This document shows positions 50,775 through 60,103 of a stretch of DNA of 64,000 bases, piece by piece; position 1 is the first letter of the stretch, and each line of letters begins with the position of its first letter. A program made the position numbers and the translations under genes. The DNA lies in contig NZ_PVTF01000002.1 in NCBI RefSeq assembly GCF_003002815.1, positions 186,001 to 250,000 on the forward strand, written 5' to 3'. This stretch comes from Umezawaea tangerina. GTDB taxonomy: Bacteria; Actinomycetota; Actinomycetes; Mycobacteriales; Pseudonocardiaceae. Below the pieces are notes generated by a model that did not search any database, was not told the origin of the DNA, and saw only the letters and a list, made by a program, of their open reading frames with translations.

Positions 50775-52034
50775 ATGGCCGATCTCGACGACCGCGCACT
50801 GGCGCGCAGGCTGCACGACCGGTTCGGGTTCGGACCGCGGCCCGGTGACCTCGACCGCGGCGCGGACGACGCGCTGGGGCGCCTGCTCACCGCGGCGCCC
50901 GCCGCCACCCCCGCGCTCCAGCTCGCTCCCCCGGCCGCGCCGACGAAGGACAAGCAGGCCAAGCAGGACGCCAACGCGGCGCGCGCGGCCGACGAGAAGA
51001 AGCTGCTGTCGTGGTGGCTCGGCCGGATGGTCGCCACCGACACCGCCCAGGAGCGGCTGACCTGGTTCTGGCACGGGCACTTCGCGACCAGCGAGCAGAA
51101 GGTGCGCAGCCCGTTCCACATGCTCGGGCAGAACGAGGCGTTCCGACGGCTCGGCGCGGGCGACTTCGGCGAGCTGGCCAAGGCGCTCGTGGTCGACCCG
51201 GCGCTGATCCTGTGGCTGGACGGCAACGACAACCGCTCGGGTGCGCCGAACGAGAACCTGGCGCGGGAGTTCATGGAGCTGTTCACGCTCGGGATCGGGC
51301 ACTACAGCGAGACCGACGTGCGCGAAGCCGCGCGGGCGCTCACCGGGTGGACGGTGAAGCGCGACTCCGCGCAGGCGGTGCTGACCGCCAAGCGCCACGA
51401 CGACAAGCCGCAGACCGTGCTCGGGGTGACGTCCTCGTTCACCGCGGCGTCCTTCGTGGACACCGTGCTGGCGAAGCCGGAGTCGGCCGCGTTCGTGGTG
51501 GGGCGCCTGTGGTTCCGGCTGGTGTCGGCCACCCCGCCCGCACCGGACGCGGTGGACCGGCTCGTCGCCGCCTACGGCGCGAAGCGGGACGTCACGGCCG
51601 TGCTGCGCGCGATCGCGGCCGAACCGGCGTTCCGGTCGGCCGACACGACGCTGGTCAAACAGCCCGTGGAGTGGGTCGTGGGGCTCATGCGCGCGCTCGA
51701 CGTGCGCTGGGAGTCCCTTGACGACAAGGCCGTCAAGCAGCTCGGGACCGGGCTGCGGGGCATGGGCCAGGTGCCGTTGCGGCCGCCCAGCGTCGGGGGC
51801 TGGGCCGCGGGCGGCGCGTGGCTCACGACGGCGGCGGGCGTCGCGCGGCTGACCGTCGCGCGACTGCTCGCCGCCCGCACCGCGAGCAAGCCCGCCGACG
51901 CGGAAGCCGCGCGCGTGCTGCTGTCGGTGGACGCGTGGTCCGACCGGACCCGTGACGCACTGGCGAAGGTGGACAAGCCGGAGGACGTGATCGCCGTGGC
52001 CGCCTGCGCCCCCGAGTACGTGGTGAGCCGATGA
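50775..52034 (+). CDS. DUF1800 protein
   Basis: A 419-residue DUF1800 protein. The motifs ARRLHDRFGFGPRPGDLD at the start, LTWFWHGHFATSEQKV, NENLAREFMELFTLGIGHYSETDVREAARALTGW and PVEWVVGLMRALDV are all family hallmarks. It lacks an evident signal peptide. DUF1800 genes nearly always precede a DUF1501 gene, as here (ATGA overlap), and the pair is thought to act together. DUF1501 proteins are related to sulfatases/phosphatases and are exported, but the joint function is unsettled. The region also contains a low-complexity PAATPALQLAPPAAP linker. Confidence 0.9.
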   Translation: MADLDDRALARRLHDRFGFGPRPGDLDRGADDALGRLLTAAPAATPALQLAPPAAPTKDKQAKQDANAARAADEKKLLSWWLGRMVATDTAQERLTWFWHGHFATSEQKVRSPFHMLGQNEAFRRLGAGDFGELAKALVVDPALILWLDGNDNRSGAPNENLAREFMELFTLGIGHYSETDVREAARALTGWTVKRDSAQAVLTAKRHDDKPQTVLGVTSSFTAASFVDTVLAKPESAAFVVGRLWFRLVSATPPAPDAVDRLVAAYGAKRDVTAVLRAIAAEPAFRSADTTLVKQPVEWVVGLMRALDVRWESLDDKAVKQLGTGLRGMGQVPLRPPSVGGWAAGGAWLTTAAGVARLTVARLLAARTASKPADAEAARVLLSVDAWSDRTRDALAKVDKPEDVIAVAACAPEYVVSR

Positions 52035-53275
52035 CCGCCAAGCTGACCAGACGCCACTTCCTGACCCTGTCCGGCGTGACCGCCGCGGGCGCGCTCGCCT
52101 ACGGCGCCACCCGCGTCGACTGGGACGACCTGCTGTCCGCGGCGGCCGACTCGCCGCTGGCCTCCGGTGCGGGCGTGCTGGTCGTCGTCACGCTCTACGG
52201 CGGCAACGACGGCCTCAACACCGTGGTACCGGCCGCGGACAGCGCTTACCAAGACGCCCGACCCGACCTCGCCTACCGGCCGGAGGAGGTGCTGGACCTC
52301 GGTGACGGCCTCGGCCTCAACCCCGGTCTGAAGGGCCTCAAGGGCCTGTGGGACGAGAAGGGCCTCGCGGTCGTGCGCGGGGTCGGCTACCCCACCCCCG
52401 ACCACAGCCACTTCCGCTCCATGGCGATCTGGCAGACCGCCTCCCCGCGCACCTCCGTGCCCACCGGCTGGCTCGGCCGCTGGCTCGACACCACCGGCGC
52501 CGACCCGTTGCGCGCCCTCTCCGTCGAACCCGTGCTGCCGCCCATGCTCGCCGGGGCGAAGACGGCCGCCGCGTCGCTGCCGTTGGGAGGGCTGAAGCTG
52601 CCCACCGGCAAGCTCGGCGAAGCCTTCCAGGCGCTCGGGACGCCGTCAGCCGGTGAGGAGCCGTGGCAGGCGCGTGCCGCCAAGTCCATCACCGACCTGC
52701 ACAGCGCGGCCAGGATCCTCGGCGGCGCCGTCCACGACGCGGCGGAGGACGACCCCGACGAGAAGCGCGACAAGGGCGCCTCGGCCGGCGGCGCGTCCGC
52801 CCTCGGCGCGCAACTGGACGCCGTCGCCGCGCTCATCGAGGCCGAGGTGCCCACCCGCGCCTACTCGGTGTCCCTGGGCGGCTTCGACACCCACGCCGAC
52901 GAACGCGACACCCAGCAACGCCTGCTCACCGAGCTCGACACCGCGTTGACCGCGTTCGCCAAACGCCTCAAGGGCACCGACCGCGGCCGCCAGGCGGTCG
53001 TCCTCGTCTACTCCGAGTTCGGCCGCCGCGTCCACGCGAACGCCAGCGACGGCACCGACCACGGCACCGCGGGCCCGGTCTTCCTGCTCGGCGCACCGGT
53101 CAAGGGCGGCTTCTTCGGCGACCAGCCGAGCCTCACCGACCTGGACAACGGCGACCTCAAGCAGACCACCGACTTCCGCGACATCTACGCCACCGTGCTC
53201 CAGGACGTGCTCGACACCGATCCGGGGAAGGTCATCGAGGACCACAGGGGGCGGATCGACGGGCTGTTGCTGTGA
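52031..53275 (+). CDS. DUF1501 protein with Tat signal
   Basis: A 414-residue DUF1501 protein. The N-terminus KLTRRHFLTLSGVTAAGALAYG is a twin-arginine signal with a hydrophobic stretch. The body has VTLYGGNDGLNTVVPAADSAY, GVGYPTPDHSHFRSMAIWQTA, VSLGGFDTHADERDTQ and VYSEFGRRVHANASDGTDHGTAGPVFLLG, with metal-binding-type Asp and His residues reminiscent of the alkaline-phosphatase superfamily. It overlaps the DUF1800 gene by ATGA. Export in folded form fits a metal-dependent hydrolase on the cell surface. The substrate is unknown. Confidence 0.9.
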   Translation: MTAKLTRRHFLTLSGVTAAGALAYGATRVDWDDLLSAAADSPLASGAGVLVVVTLYGGNDGLNTVVPAADSAYQDARPDLAYRPEEVLDLGDGLGLNPGLKGLKGLWDEKGLAVVRGVGYPTPDHSHFRSMAIWQTASPRTSVPTGWLGRWLDTTGADPLRALSVEPVLPPMLAGAKTAAASLPLGGLKLPTGKLGEAFQALGTPSAGEEPWQARAAKSITDLHSAARILGGAVHDAAEDDPDEKRDKGASAGGASALGAQLDAVAALIEAEVPTRAYSVSLGGFDTHADERDTQQRLLTELDTALTAFAKRLKGTDRGRQAVVLVYSEFGRRVHANASDGTDHGTAGPVFLLGAPVKGGFFGDQPSLTDLDNGDLKQTTDFRDIYATVLQDVLDTDPGKVIEDHRGRIDGLLL

Positions 53276-53482
53276 GGCGCAATTCCCCGGCAATGACATG
53301 ACCGCGGCAATTCGTGAACGACACTCGACTTTCCGTGGTCGAAACCGGAGAAATACGGCGGCCGCATGTCATATGACGCTCCCGACGTCCGTTGCGGACG
53401 TTCGCGGTGCGGAATTGACGACTCATGACGAGCGATCCCGGAGAACAGCATCCGCGGAACGAGCGGATGAGGAAGAACCGGC

Positions 53483-54558
53483 GTGGACAGCCCGAGTCGT
53501 GGTCGCCGCGAACAGCCGACGCGGATACCGCGCAAGATTCCTGCTGGCAACCGGTTCGTGCCGGTGAGCGACCCGGCCCGCGCGACGATGACCATCTCCG
53601 TCGGCAACCAGGTCCAGCTCAACGGCCCGCACTCGACCACGGTCGAGCAACCCACCCTCTCGGCGTACCGGGACGCGCTGGGAGGTCTCCTGAAACCCCG
53701 CGTCACCGCGCGACCAAGGTCGACGTGATCTTGGGACCGCGTGGACGTCACCGAGGCGGGCACCGTCGGCCTGCCCTCGGTCTGGACGCGTCCGTGTCCT
53801 ACGGTCGCACGGCCTTCATCGTCTACGAGTCGGAGTACTCCAGCCAGGAGGTCGAGGCCGCGTTGCGGGTCTCGGCGACGGCGCGGTTGGGTCCGATCCC
53901 GGTGGGCGCGGGTGTCGAGCCGAAGTGGTGGAGCGCCGACACGCTGGGCAAGAGCAGCTTCACCGGGTACGTCCTGGGCGGCTCGGGTCCTGACGCGGTC
54001 CGCGCCTCGCGGGGGCTGGACGACGTGCAGGCCTACATCACAGGTGGCGGGAACTACTCGGCCGAGTCCCCAGGGGCGCCGATCGCCTACAGCCTCTCGA
54101 ACCTCGGCGACAACGCCATGGCGGGCGCCGGGCGGACGGTCGACTACCCGGTCCGCAGGTGCGAGCGGATCCGCGGTCGCGTCGCCGTGAAGCTCAAGCA
54201 GGTCAAGGTCGACTCGGAGGACGACGTCGACCTGTGCGGCTCGATCTCCGCGTGGCACGGCACCACGCGGGTCTCGTTGTTCGACCGGGACTGCAAGGAC
54301 GGCCACAAGGTCACGGTCGAGCACGAGCACCCGTGGGAGCCGGGTGTCCAGGAGCCGCTGGAGGTCACCACCCGCGACGGCCAGTCGATCGACCTGCACG
54401 TCCGCCTGGTCGAGTCCAACACGCTGTTCCCCGACCAGGAGATCGAGTACCGCGTCGTGAACAAGCGGTACGAGGACGGCTGGCGGGACGTGGCGGAGGT
54501 CAAGCTCTCGCGGGAGGACACCTCGGTGACCGTGGTGGTCGAGCTCATCCCGACCTAG
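53483..54558 (+). pseudogene. Decayed cholesterol-dependent-cytolysin-like gene
   Basis: Pieces of a thiol-activated-cytolysin-family protein are found in two frames. Around 53567-53703 one frame reads ATMTISVGNQVQLNGP...YRDALGGLLK, like the start of the pore-forming region. From about 53785 another frame reads SVSYGRTAFIVYESEYSSQEVEAALR..., SSFTGYVLGGSGPDAV and SAESPGAPIAYSLSNLGDNAMA, matching the later core of the family. Roughly 130 residues normally between these parts are missing, so I infer an internal deletion plus frameshift. The C-terminal 125 residues are beta-rich and lack the tryptophan-rich undecapeptide of toxins that bind cholesterol. The downstream frame is intact to the TAG at 54558. 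Confidence 0.6.
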
Positions 54559-54585
54559 CCACCCGTCCGACCGACCAGCCCCCGC

Positions 54586-55503
54586 TCACAACCCCTCCCC
54601 CGCCGCCGCCAACCGCTCCCTCATCCACTGGTGCGCGGGCACGAGCATGTTGCGGGGGTGCCAGAACATGCCGATCGTCATCCGCGGCCGCTCCACGGCC
54701 AGTGGGACCTCCCGCAGCCCCAACGCGGGCCCGAGGTGGTCGAACAGGCGGCGGGGTGTGAGGGTGACGAGGTCGGAGCCCGCGACCGCTTGCAGGGCCA
54801 GCGTGAACGACTCGACGGTGACGGGGCTGGGTGTGGTCACGCCGAGTTCGGCGAGCTTGACGGCCGAGACGACGCGTTGGCCCGCGATGCCGTTGACCTG
54901 GACGGCGCGGGTGGTGGTCAGGGCTTCGGCGGTGAGGGGTTCGGGCAGCCCGTGGTTGTCCCGGTCGGCCGCGGCGACGAACTCGTCGGTGAACACGGGG
55001 ACGTGGGGGAAGTTGAGCAGTTCCGGTGTCTGGAGCTGCAAGGGCCAGAACAGGACGTCGCACCAGCCGGTCCGGAGCAGCTCGACGAGGTCCGCGCGCA
55101 GGGAGGCGACGGTGACGCGCACGCCCGGCGCGTCGGTGGCGAGGCCGCGCAGGGCGGGCAGGACGAGGACGCCCGCGACGTAGTCGCTGGCCATGAGGGT
55201 GAACGTGCGGCGGTCGGTGGCGGGGGTGAAGGACCGGCCGGAGCTGAGCACTTCGCGGGCGGCGACCAATGCCGTCTGGACCGGGCCTACCAGCGACTCC
55301 GCGAACGGGGTGAGGACCATCGCGCGGCCCTCGCGGACGAGCAGCGGGTCGTCGAAGTGGCGGCGGAGCTTGGCCAGCGCGGCGCTCATCGCGGGCTGGC
55401 CCATCACGAGCCGGTCGGCCGCCTTCGTCACGTTGCGCTCCAGCAGGAGCGCGTTCAGCGGAATCAGCAGGTTCAGGTCGAGCCTGCCCCAGTCCGTGGC
55501 CAC
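54586..55503 (-). CDS. LysR-family regulator
   Basis: A 305-residue LysR regulator from the GTG at 55503, which has GGAGGAGG 9 bases upstream and puts RLDLNLLIPLNALLLERNVTKAADRL at the N-terminus. The helix-turn-helix is about residues 20-45 (MGQPAMSAALAKLRRHFDDPLL). The effector domain resembles the NodD/SyrM-like group (LNLL opening, LVREGRAMVLTP). It faces a small membrane-protein gene about 230 bp away and is convergent with the cytolysin-like remnant, so its target cannot be assigned. Confidence 0.9.
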   Translation of the reverse strand: MATDWGRLDLNLLIPLNALLLERNVTKAADRLVMGQPAMSAALAKLRRHFDDPLLVREGRAMVLTPFAESLVGPVQTALVAAREVLSSGRSFTPATDRRTFTLMASDYVAGVLVLPALRGLATDAPGVRVTVASLRADLVELLRTGWCDVLFWPLQLQTPELLNFPHVPVFTDEFVAAADRDNHGLPEPLTAEALTTTRAVQVNGIAGQRVVSAVKLAELGVTTPSPVTVESFTLALQAVAGSDLVTLTPRRLFDHLGPALGLREVPLAVERPRMTIGMFWHPRNMLVPAHQWMRERLAAAGEGL

Positions 55504-55729
55504 CGCCGGGATCCTCCTCCCCGCCGTCCCGACTGGCAACAACGCGCCCGTTGAGACGGCACCGCGATCATCCGCGCAGCTCCCGCGACCTATCGAACCG
55601 GTCGATGGAGCCCATCCCGAAATGGTCGGTGCCGAGCCCGTCGACCCCGTCCTACGCTGGCAGGACGCCCACCGAATCCACAGTGGACTTGTCACGCGCG
55701 CCGTTTCCCGGCACCGGAGGGACCTCACG

Positions 55730-56173
55730 ATGACCGACACCAGCGACCTCCCGTCCCACGCCCGCCAGCCCGCCATCGCGAGCGGCCGCGCCGCCGTCGG
55801 CGTCGCCCTCGCCGCGATCGCCTCCGTCGCGCTGAACACCGTGATCGCCGTGCTCGCGAACGCCGCGCTGCCCGCCGAGGGCGTGCGGAAGGGGCTGACG
55901 CTGAAGGAGTACGCGCCGCTGACCGTCGTGGGGATCCTGCTCGGCACCCTGGCGTGGTACCTCGTCCGGCGCAGCGCCCGCGACCCCCGCGCCGTCCTGC
56001 GGGTGCTCGTGCCCGCGGCCGTCCTCGTGTCCCTCGTCCCCGACTTCGGCATCCTCGCGGCCGGAGTGCACCTGCTCAACTCCCTGGCGCTCGTCACGAT
56101 GCACCTCGTCGTGGCCGCCATCACCGTGCCCGTCCTCGTGAAGGTGCTGCCGCTGCCGCACTCACGTTCCTAG
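55730..56173 (+). CDS. Small four-helix membrane protein (DUF6069-like)
   Basis: A 147-residue protein with four hydrophobic segments ([78 protein letters not shown]). The layout matches the DUF6069 group of actinobacterial membrane proteins, whose function is unknown. A GGAGGGACC site precedes the ATG at 55730. It is divergent from the LysR gene at 54586 and could be its target. Confidence 0.75.
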   Translation: MTDTSDLPSHARQPAIASGRAAVGVALAAIASVALNTVIAVLANAALPAEGVRKGLTLKEYAPLTVVGILLGTLAWYLVRRSARDPRAVLRVLVPAAVLVSLVPDFGILAAGVHLLNSLALVTMHLVVAAITVPVLVKVLPLPHSRS

Positions 56174-56264
56174 CCCCTTCCGGACGACGGGTCCGCGACT
56201 CCGCGCGGCGCATTGGCGCCGCGCGGTTTCGCGCGTTCCACGAACGTGGGCGCGGCGCGCACCG

Positions 56265-56304
56265 AAAGCGGTACCGACGCGATCGAAGCGGTACCGAAGC
56301 GATC
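56265..56304. repeat. Tandem 20-bp direct repeat upstream of the 2-MIB operon
   Basis: Units 56265-56284 and 56285-56304 are identical except for two bases; both contain AAGCGGTACCGA and GCGATC. They stand about 140 bp upstream of the -35 box at 56440, in the 376-bp gap between the DUF6069-like gene and the encapsulin gene. Two same-face direct repeats suggest an activator or developmental regulator site. I see no gene in this gap. Confidence 0.55.
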
Positions 56305-56439
56305 ACCGCGGGTTCCGGCATCCACCGAGCGGTGACGAACACTGGGCCGTTCAGGTATTCGCACCGCCGCAATTCCTCGGACGCCAATTCCGCTTCGGTG
56401 CCGCATTCGAGGGACGACGGCAATGCCCCGAAAGTGTCA

Positions 56440-56467
56440 TTGCACTCCCGAACCGCCTTGCTATGTT
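56440..56467 (+). promoter_or_regulatory. Promoter of the encapsulin/2-MIB operon
   Basis: TTGCAC at 56440-56445 and TATGTT at 56462-56467 are 16 bp apart. Transcription would begin near 56475, leaving about 75 bases before the GTG at 56550. The ATG at 56463 lies inside the -10 box and so is not the start codon of this operon. Confidence 0.6.
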
Positions 56468-56549
56468 CGAACAGCACAACGGCACCGGGAATTCGACCTC
56501 CGCGATTCCCGGTTTTTCCCCGCACGTCTACCGATTGGTGGCTCCCGCT

Positions 56550-57962
56550 GTGACCGCGACCGAATCGGACACCACCTCCCCCGGTGCCGCGTCACTGCTG
56601 TCGAGCCTGAGCCGGGCCGCCGCGCGCAACCTGGCCACCACGACGAAGTCCGTCCCGCAGATGCAGGGGATCTCCTCGCGGTGGCTGCTGAAGCTGTTGG
56701 AGTGGAAGCAGGTCGACGGCGGCACCTACCGGGTCAACCGGCGGCTGAGCCACGCCGTCGGCGACGGGCGGGTGACGTTCGAGCAGACGGGTTCCGCGGT
56801 GCGGGTCGTCCCGGCGGAGCTGGCCGAGCTCGCGCCGCTGCGGGGCTACGCCGACACCGCGGTGCTGGCCGAGCTGGCGCGGCGCTTCGCGCGGGTCGAG
56901 TTCGCGCCGGGCGACGTGCTCGCCGGGTTCGGCCACCGGGCCGACCGGGTCGTGCTCGTCGCGCACGGCAAGATCGCCAAGTCCGGTCCCGGCGCGTACG
57001 GCGACGAGACGTCGTTGGGAGTGCTCAAGGACGGCGACCACTTCGGCGCGCAGGCGCTGCTGTCCGCCGACGGGATCTCGGAGTTCACCGCGAAGGCGAT
57101 CACGGCCGGGACGGCGTTGACGTTGTCGCGCGACGACTTCGAGGCCGTGCTGCGCCGGTCCGGGTCGTTGCGCGCCCAGCTGGACCGCGCGTCCGAGGTG
57201 CGCGCCGCGGCGAACGAGCACGGCGAGTCCGAGATCGACATCGCGTCCGGGCACGGCGGGGAACCGCCGCTGCCCACCACCTTCGTCGACTACGAGGGCT
57301 CGCCGCGCGAGTACGGGCTCAGCGTGGCGCAGACCGTGCTGCGGGTGCACACCCGCGTGGCCGACCTCTACAACCAGCCGATGGACCAGGTCGAGCAGCA
57401 GCTGCGGCTGACCATCGAGGCCCTGCGCGAGCGCCAGGAGCACGAGCTGGTCAACAACCCGGACTTCGGCCTGCTGCACAACGCCGACTTCGCCCAGCGC
57501 GTCGCCACCCGCACCGGCCCGCCGACCCCGGCCGACTTCGACGAGCTGCTGTCGTTGGTGAGCAAGGAACCCGGCTTCTTCCTGGCGCACCCGCGCACGA
57601 TCGCCGCGTTCTTCCGCGAGTGCACCAAAGCGGGCGTCTACCCCAGCGACCCCGGCCCCGACGGCGGCGACCGGATCTCGTGGCGGGGCGTGCCGATCTA
57701 CCCGTGCGGCAAGATCCCCGTCAGCGCGGGCCGCACGAGCTCCGTGCTCCTGATGCGCACCGGCGAGGACAACCGCGGTGTGCTCGGGCTGCGCCAGGTC
57801 GGACTGCCCGACGAGTACGAGCCGGGGCTGAGCGTCCGCCGCATGGGCGTCTCCGACCGCGCGATCACCTCCTACCTGGTCAGCACCTACTACTCCGCCG
57901 CCGTGCTGGTGCCCGACGCGCTGGCCGTGCTCGAAGGCGCGGAGGTCAGCCGCGAGGGCTAG
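56550..57962 (+). CDS. eshA: Family 2B encapsulin shell protein (EshA-like, cNMP-binding)
   Basis: A 470-residue protein of the EshA/family 2B encapsulin group. The N-terminal [41 protein letters not shown] is the conserved E-loop and arm region of these HK97-fold shell proteins. A cyclic-nucleotide-binding domain is inserted at about residues 95-205 ([24 protein letters not shown]..., [24 protein letters not shown]). The rest continues the shell fold ([54 protein letters not shown]). It forms an operon with a methyltransferase and 2-methylisoborneol synthase. In related genera the terpene cyclase is cargo of the compartment. The cNMP domain may control opening or assembly. The start is the GTG at 56550. 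Confidence 0.88.
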   Translation: MTATESDTTSPGAASLLSSLSRAAARNLATTTKSVPQMQGISSRWLLKLLEWKQVDGGTYRVNRRLSHAVGDGRVTFEQTGSAVRVVPAELAELAPLRGYADTAVLAELARRFARVEFAPGDVLAGFGHRADRVVLVAHGKIAKSGPGAYGDETSLGVLKDGDHFGAQALLSADGISEFTAKAITAGTALTLSRDDFEAVLRRSGSLRAQLDRASEVRAAANEHGESEIDIASGHGGEPPLPTTFVDYEGSPREYGLSVAQTVLRVHTRVADLYNQPMDQVEQQLRLTIEALRERQEHELVNNPDFGLLHNADFAQRVATRTGPPTPADFDELLSLVSKEPGFFLAHPRTIAAFFRECTKAGVYPSDPGPDGGDRISWRGVPIYPCGKIPVSAGRTSSVLLMRTGEDNRGVLGLRQVGLPDEYEPGLSVRRMGVSDRAITSYLVSTYYSAAVLVPDALAVLEGAEVSREG

Positions 57963-58017
57963 CCCACCAGGCGGTCCTCGCCCGTTCTCCCGCACCCCTA
58001 GGAAAGGAACCCCTCCT

Positions 58018-58878
58018 GTGACCGCAGTCAGCACCGCTCCCGCCGACGTCCTCCGCACCGCGTACCAGAAGTCCGTAGCGTCGTACTGGAACGCCGAGCA
58101 GGACCCGGTCAACCTGCGGCTGGGCGACGTCGACGGGCTCTACCACCACCACTACGGGATCGGCGAGGTCGACCTGTCGGTGCTGGAGGGGCCGCAGGAC
58201 ACCCGCGACGCCCAGATCATCGCCGAGATGCACCGGCTGGAGACGGCGCAGGCGGACGTGTTGCTCGACCACCTCGGCGACATCCGTCCGCAGGACAGGC
58301 TCCTGGACGCCGGGTGCGGGCGCGGCGGCACGAGCATCATGGCCCACGAGCGGTTCGGCTGCGAGGTCGACGGCGTGTCCATCTCGCAGAAGCAGGTGGA
58401 CTTCGCCAACCGCCAGGCCGCGGTGCGGGGCGCGGAGGGCAAGGTCCGCTACCACTTCCGCAACATGCTCGACACCGGGTTCGAGAGCGGGTCGCGGCGG
58501 GCCATCTGGAACAACGAGAGCACGATGTACGTCGATCTGTTCGAGCTGTTCGCCGAACACGCGCGCCAGCTCGAGTTCGGCGGCCGGTACGTGACGATCA
58601 CCGGGTGCTACAACGACGTCACCGGCGGCCGGTCCAAGGCGGTGGCCCAGATCGACCAGCACTACACGTGCAACATCCACCCGCGCAGCGCGTACTTCAA
58701 GGCCATGACGGCCAACGGCCTGGTGCCCATCTCGGTCGTCGACCTGACCGCGCAGACGATCCCGTACTGGGAGCTTCGGGCCAAGTCGTCGGTGGCGACC
58801 GGCATCGAGGACCCGTTCCTCACCGCGTACCGCGAGGGCAGCTTCCACTACCTGCTCATCGCCGCCGACCGCATCTGA
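58018..58878 (+). CDS. Geranyl diphosphate 2-C-methyltransferase
   Basis: A 286-residue SAM-dependent C-methyltransferase. Motif I is LLDAGCGRGGTS near residues 96-107, preceded by GLYHHHYGIG, a hallmark of the geranyl-diphosphate methyltransferases of 2-methylisoborneol pathways. WNNESTMYVDL and TITGCYNDVTGG fit the substrate pocket of this group. It methylates geranyl diphosphate at C2 to give 2-methylgeranyl diphosphate, the substrate of the cyclase encoded next. The GTG at 58018 has AGGAAAGGA upstream. It lies 55 bp after the encapsulin gene and 42 bp before the synthase gene. Confidence 0.94.
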   Translation: MTAVSTAPADVLRTAYQKSVASYWNAEQDPVNLRLGDVDGLYHHHYGIGEVDLSVLEGPQDTRDAQIIAEMHRLETAQADVLLDHLGDIRPQDRLLDAGCGRGGTSIMAHERFGCEVDGVSISQKQVDFANRQAAVRGAEGKVRYHFRNMLDTGFESGSRRAIWNNESTMYVDLFELFAEHARQLEFGGRYVTITGCYNDVTGGRSKAVAQIDQHYTCNIHPRSAYFKAMTANGLVPISVVDLTAQTIPYWELRAKSSVATGIEDPFLTAYREGSFHYLLIAADRI

Positions 58879-58920
58879 CCCGAGCCGCCGCGGCCGAGTA
58901 CCCCCGGAGAAAGCGAAGCG

Positions 58921-60036
58921 ATGCCGGACCTGCAGCACACCACGTCCACCTTCACCGGTCTGGGGACCTCGGCCGCGCGGTTCGCGGCCCGGCTGGGCAG
59001 CGGCCGCGAGCAGGGGTCTCCGGACCCCGAGAACGGGAACGACCCCGCGTACGCGCACCGGCCGTGGGGCGACGGGTCGGCGTCGCCGCTGTACTGCCCG
59101 CTCCCCGAGCGGATCGACGACACCCTGGCGCAGGAGGTCGACCGGCGGCTGGCGCTCTGGGCGCGGGACTGCGGGTTCTCCGCCGAGGAGGCCGAACAGC
59201 TGGGCCAGGCGGAGTTCGGACGGCTCGTCGTGCTCGCGCACCCGGACTGCGACGACCCGGACCGGCTGCTCATCTCGGCCAGGCTCAACGCCGCGTGGTG
59301 GGCCGCGGACGACCTCTACGCGGACGACACCGCACTGGGGGCCGTGCCGGCCGAGCTCCCGCAACGACTGGCTCTGGCGATGGCCGCCATGGACCCGCTG
59401 CCCACCGCGGGCTCGTTCTCCGACGAGCTCGACGAGGCGCTGGGCGGGGACAAGGTGCTCGTCGCGCTGCGCTCGGGCATGGAGCACCTGGCGGGCTACG
59501 GGACCCCGGCCCAGTTCCAACGGGTCTGCTACTCGACGTTCGCGATGTTCGTGAGCTGGACGGCCTACGGGGCGTGGAAGCACAACGACCGCACCCCGCC
59601 CGCGTGGGAGTACCTCGCGGCCAGGCAGCACGACAGCTTCTACACGTCGATGACGCTCATCGACGTGCTCGGCGGGTACGAGCTGGACTCGAACCTGTTC
59701 TACGAACCGGAGGTGCGCGGCGCGGCGATCCTCGCGGGCACGGCCTCGGTGTTGGTGAACGACCTGTTCTCGGTGACCAAGGACCTGGCCGACGAGAACC
59801 CGCCGTGCAACATGGTGCTGCAGGTCGCGGCGGACCGGGAGTGCTCGGTGCCGGAGGCGGTCGAGGCCGTCGTCGAGCTCCACAACGGACTCGTGCGCGA
59901 CTTCCAGGACGTGTACCGGAAAACGCGGTTCGTGCCGTCGCCGCAGCTGCGGCGGTTCATGCGCGGACTGCGCGCGTGGATGGGCGGCGGCTTCGAGTGG
60001 CACTCCACCAGCCCGCGCTACCGGACCCCGTCCTGA
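58921..60036 (+). CDS. 2-methylisoborneol synthase (terpene cyclase)
   Basis: A 371-residue class I terpene cyclase. The metal-binding motif is DDLYADD (Asp130, Asp131) and the NSE-type triad is NDLFSVTKD (Asn280, Ser284, Asp288). YELDSNLFYEPEVRGAAILAGTASVLVNDL matches 2-methylisoborneol synthases. The first 55 or so residues are polar and Gly/Pro/Ser rich, typical of the disordered extension that targets this cyclase into family 2B encapsulins. It converts 2-methylgeranyl diphosphate to the earthy-smelling alcohol 2-methylisoborneol. It is the last gene of the operon and is followed by a strong hairpin. Confidence 0.94.
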   Translation: MPDLQHTTSTFTGLGTSAARFAARLGSGREQGSPDPENGNDPAYAHRPWGDGSASPLYCPLPERIDDTLAQEVDRRLALWARDCGFSAEEAEQLGQAEFGRLVVLAHPDCDDPDRLLISARLNAAWWAADDLYADDTALGAVPAELPQRLALAMAAMDPLPTAGSFSDELDEALGGDKVLVALRSGMEHLAGYGTPAQFQRVCYSTFAMFVSWTAYGAWKHNDRTPPAWEYLAARQHDSFYTSMTLIDVLGGYELDSNLFYEPEVRGAAILAGTASVLVNDLFSVTKDLADENPPCNMVLQVAADRECSVPEAVEAVVELHNGLVRDFQDVYRKTRFVPSPQLRRFMRGLRAWMGGGFEWHSTSPRYRTPS

Positions 60037-60061
60037 CCCGACAACACCGAACCGAACACCT

Positions 60062-60096
60062 GTGTCGGTGTGGCCGAGATCCGGCCACACCGACAC
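60062..60096. terminator. Bidirectional hairpin terminator
   Basis: A perfect 15-bp stem (60062-60076 with 60082-60096) with loop AGATC lies between the convergent 2-MIB synthase (stop 60036) and flavoprotein (stop 60104) genes. There is no T-tract. Confidence 0.8.
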
Positions 60097-60103
60097 GGAA
60101 GCG

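Noticed and set aside
53425-53790. An intact gene from 53425 encoding the whole cytolysin-like protein
   Set aside because: The first 120 residues in that frame are Arg/Pro/His-rich and unlike any domain, whereas a different frame in the same stretch shows family-like sequence.
56463-56549. Upstream ATG start at 56463 for the encapsulin gene
   Set aside because: The ATG lies inside the likely -10 box and would add 29 residues that family members do not have.
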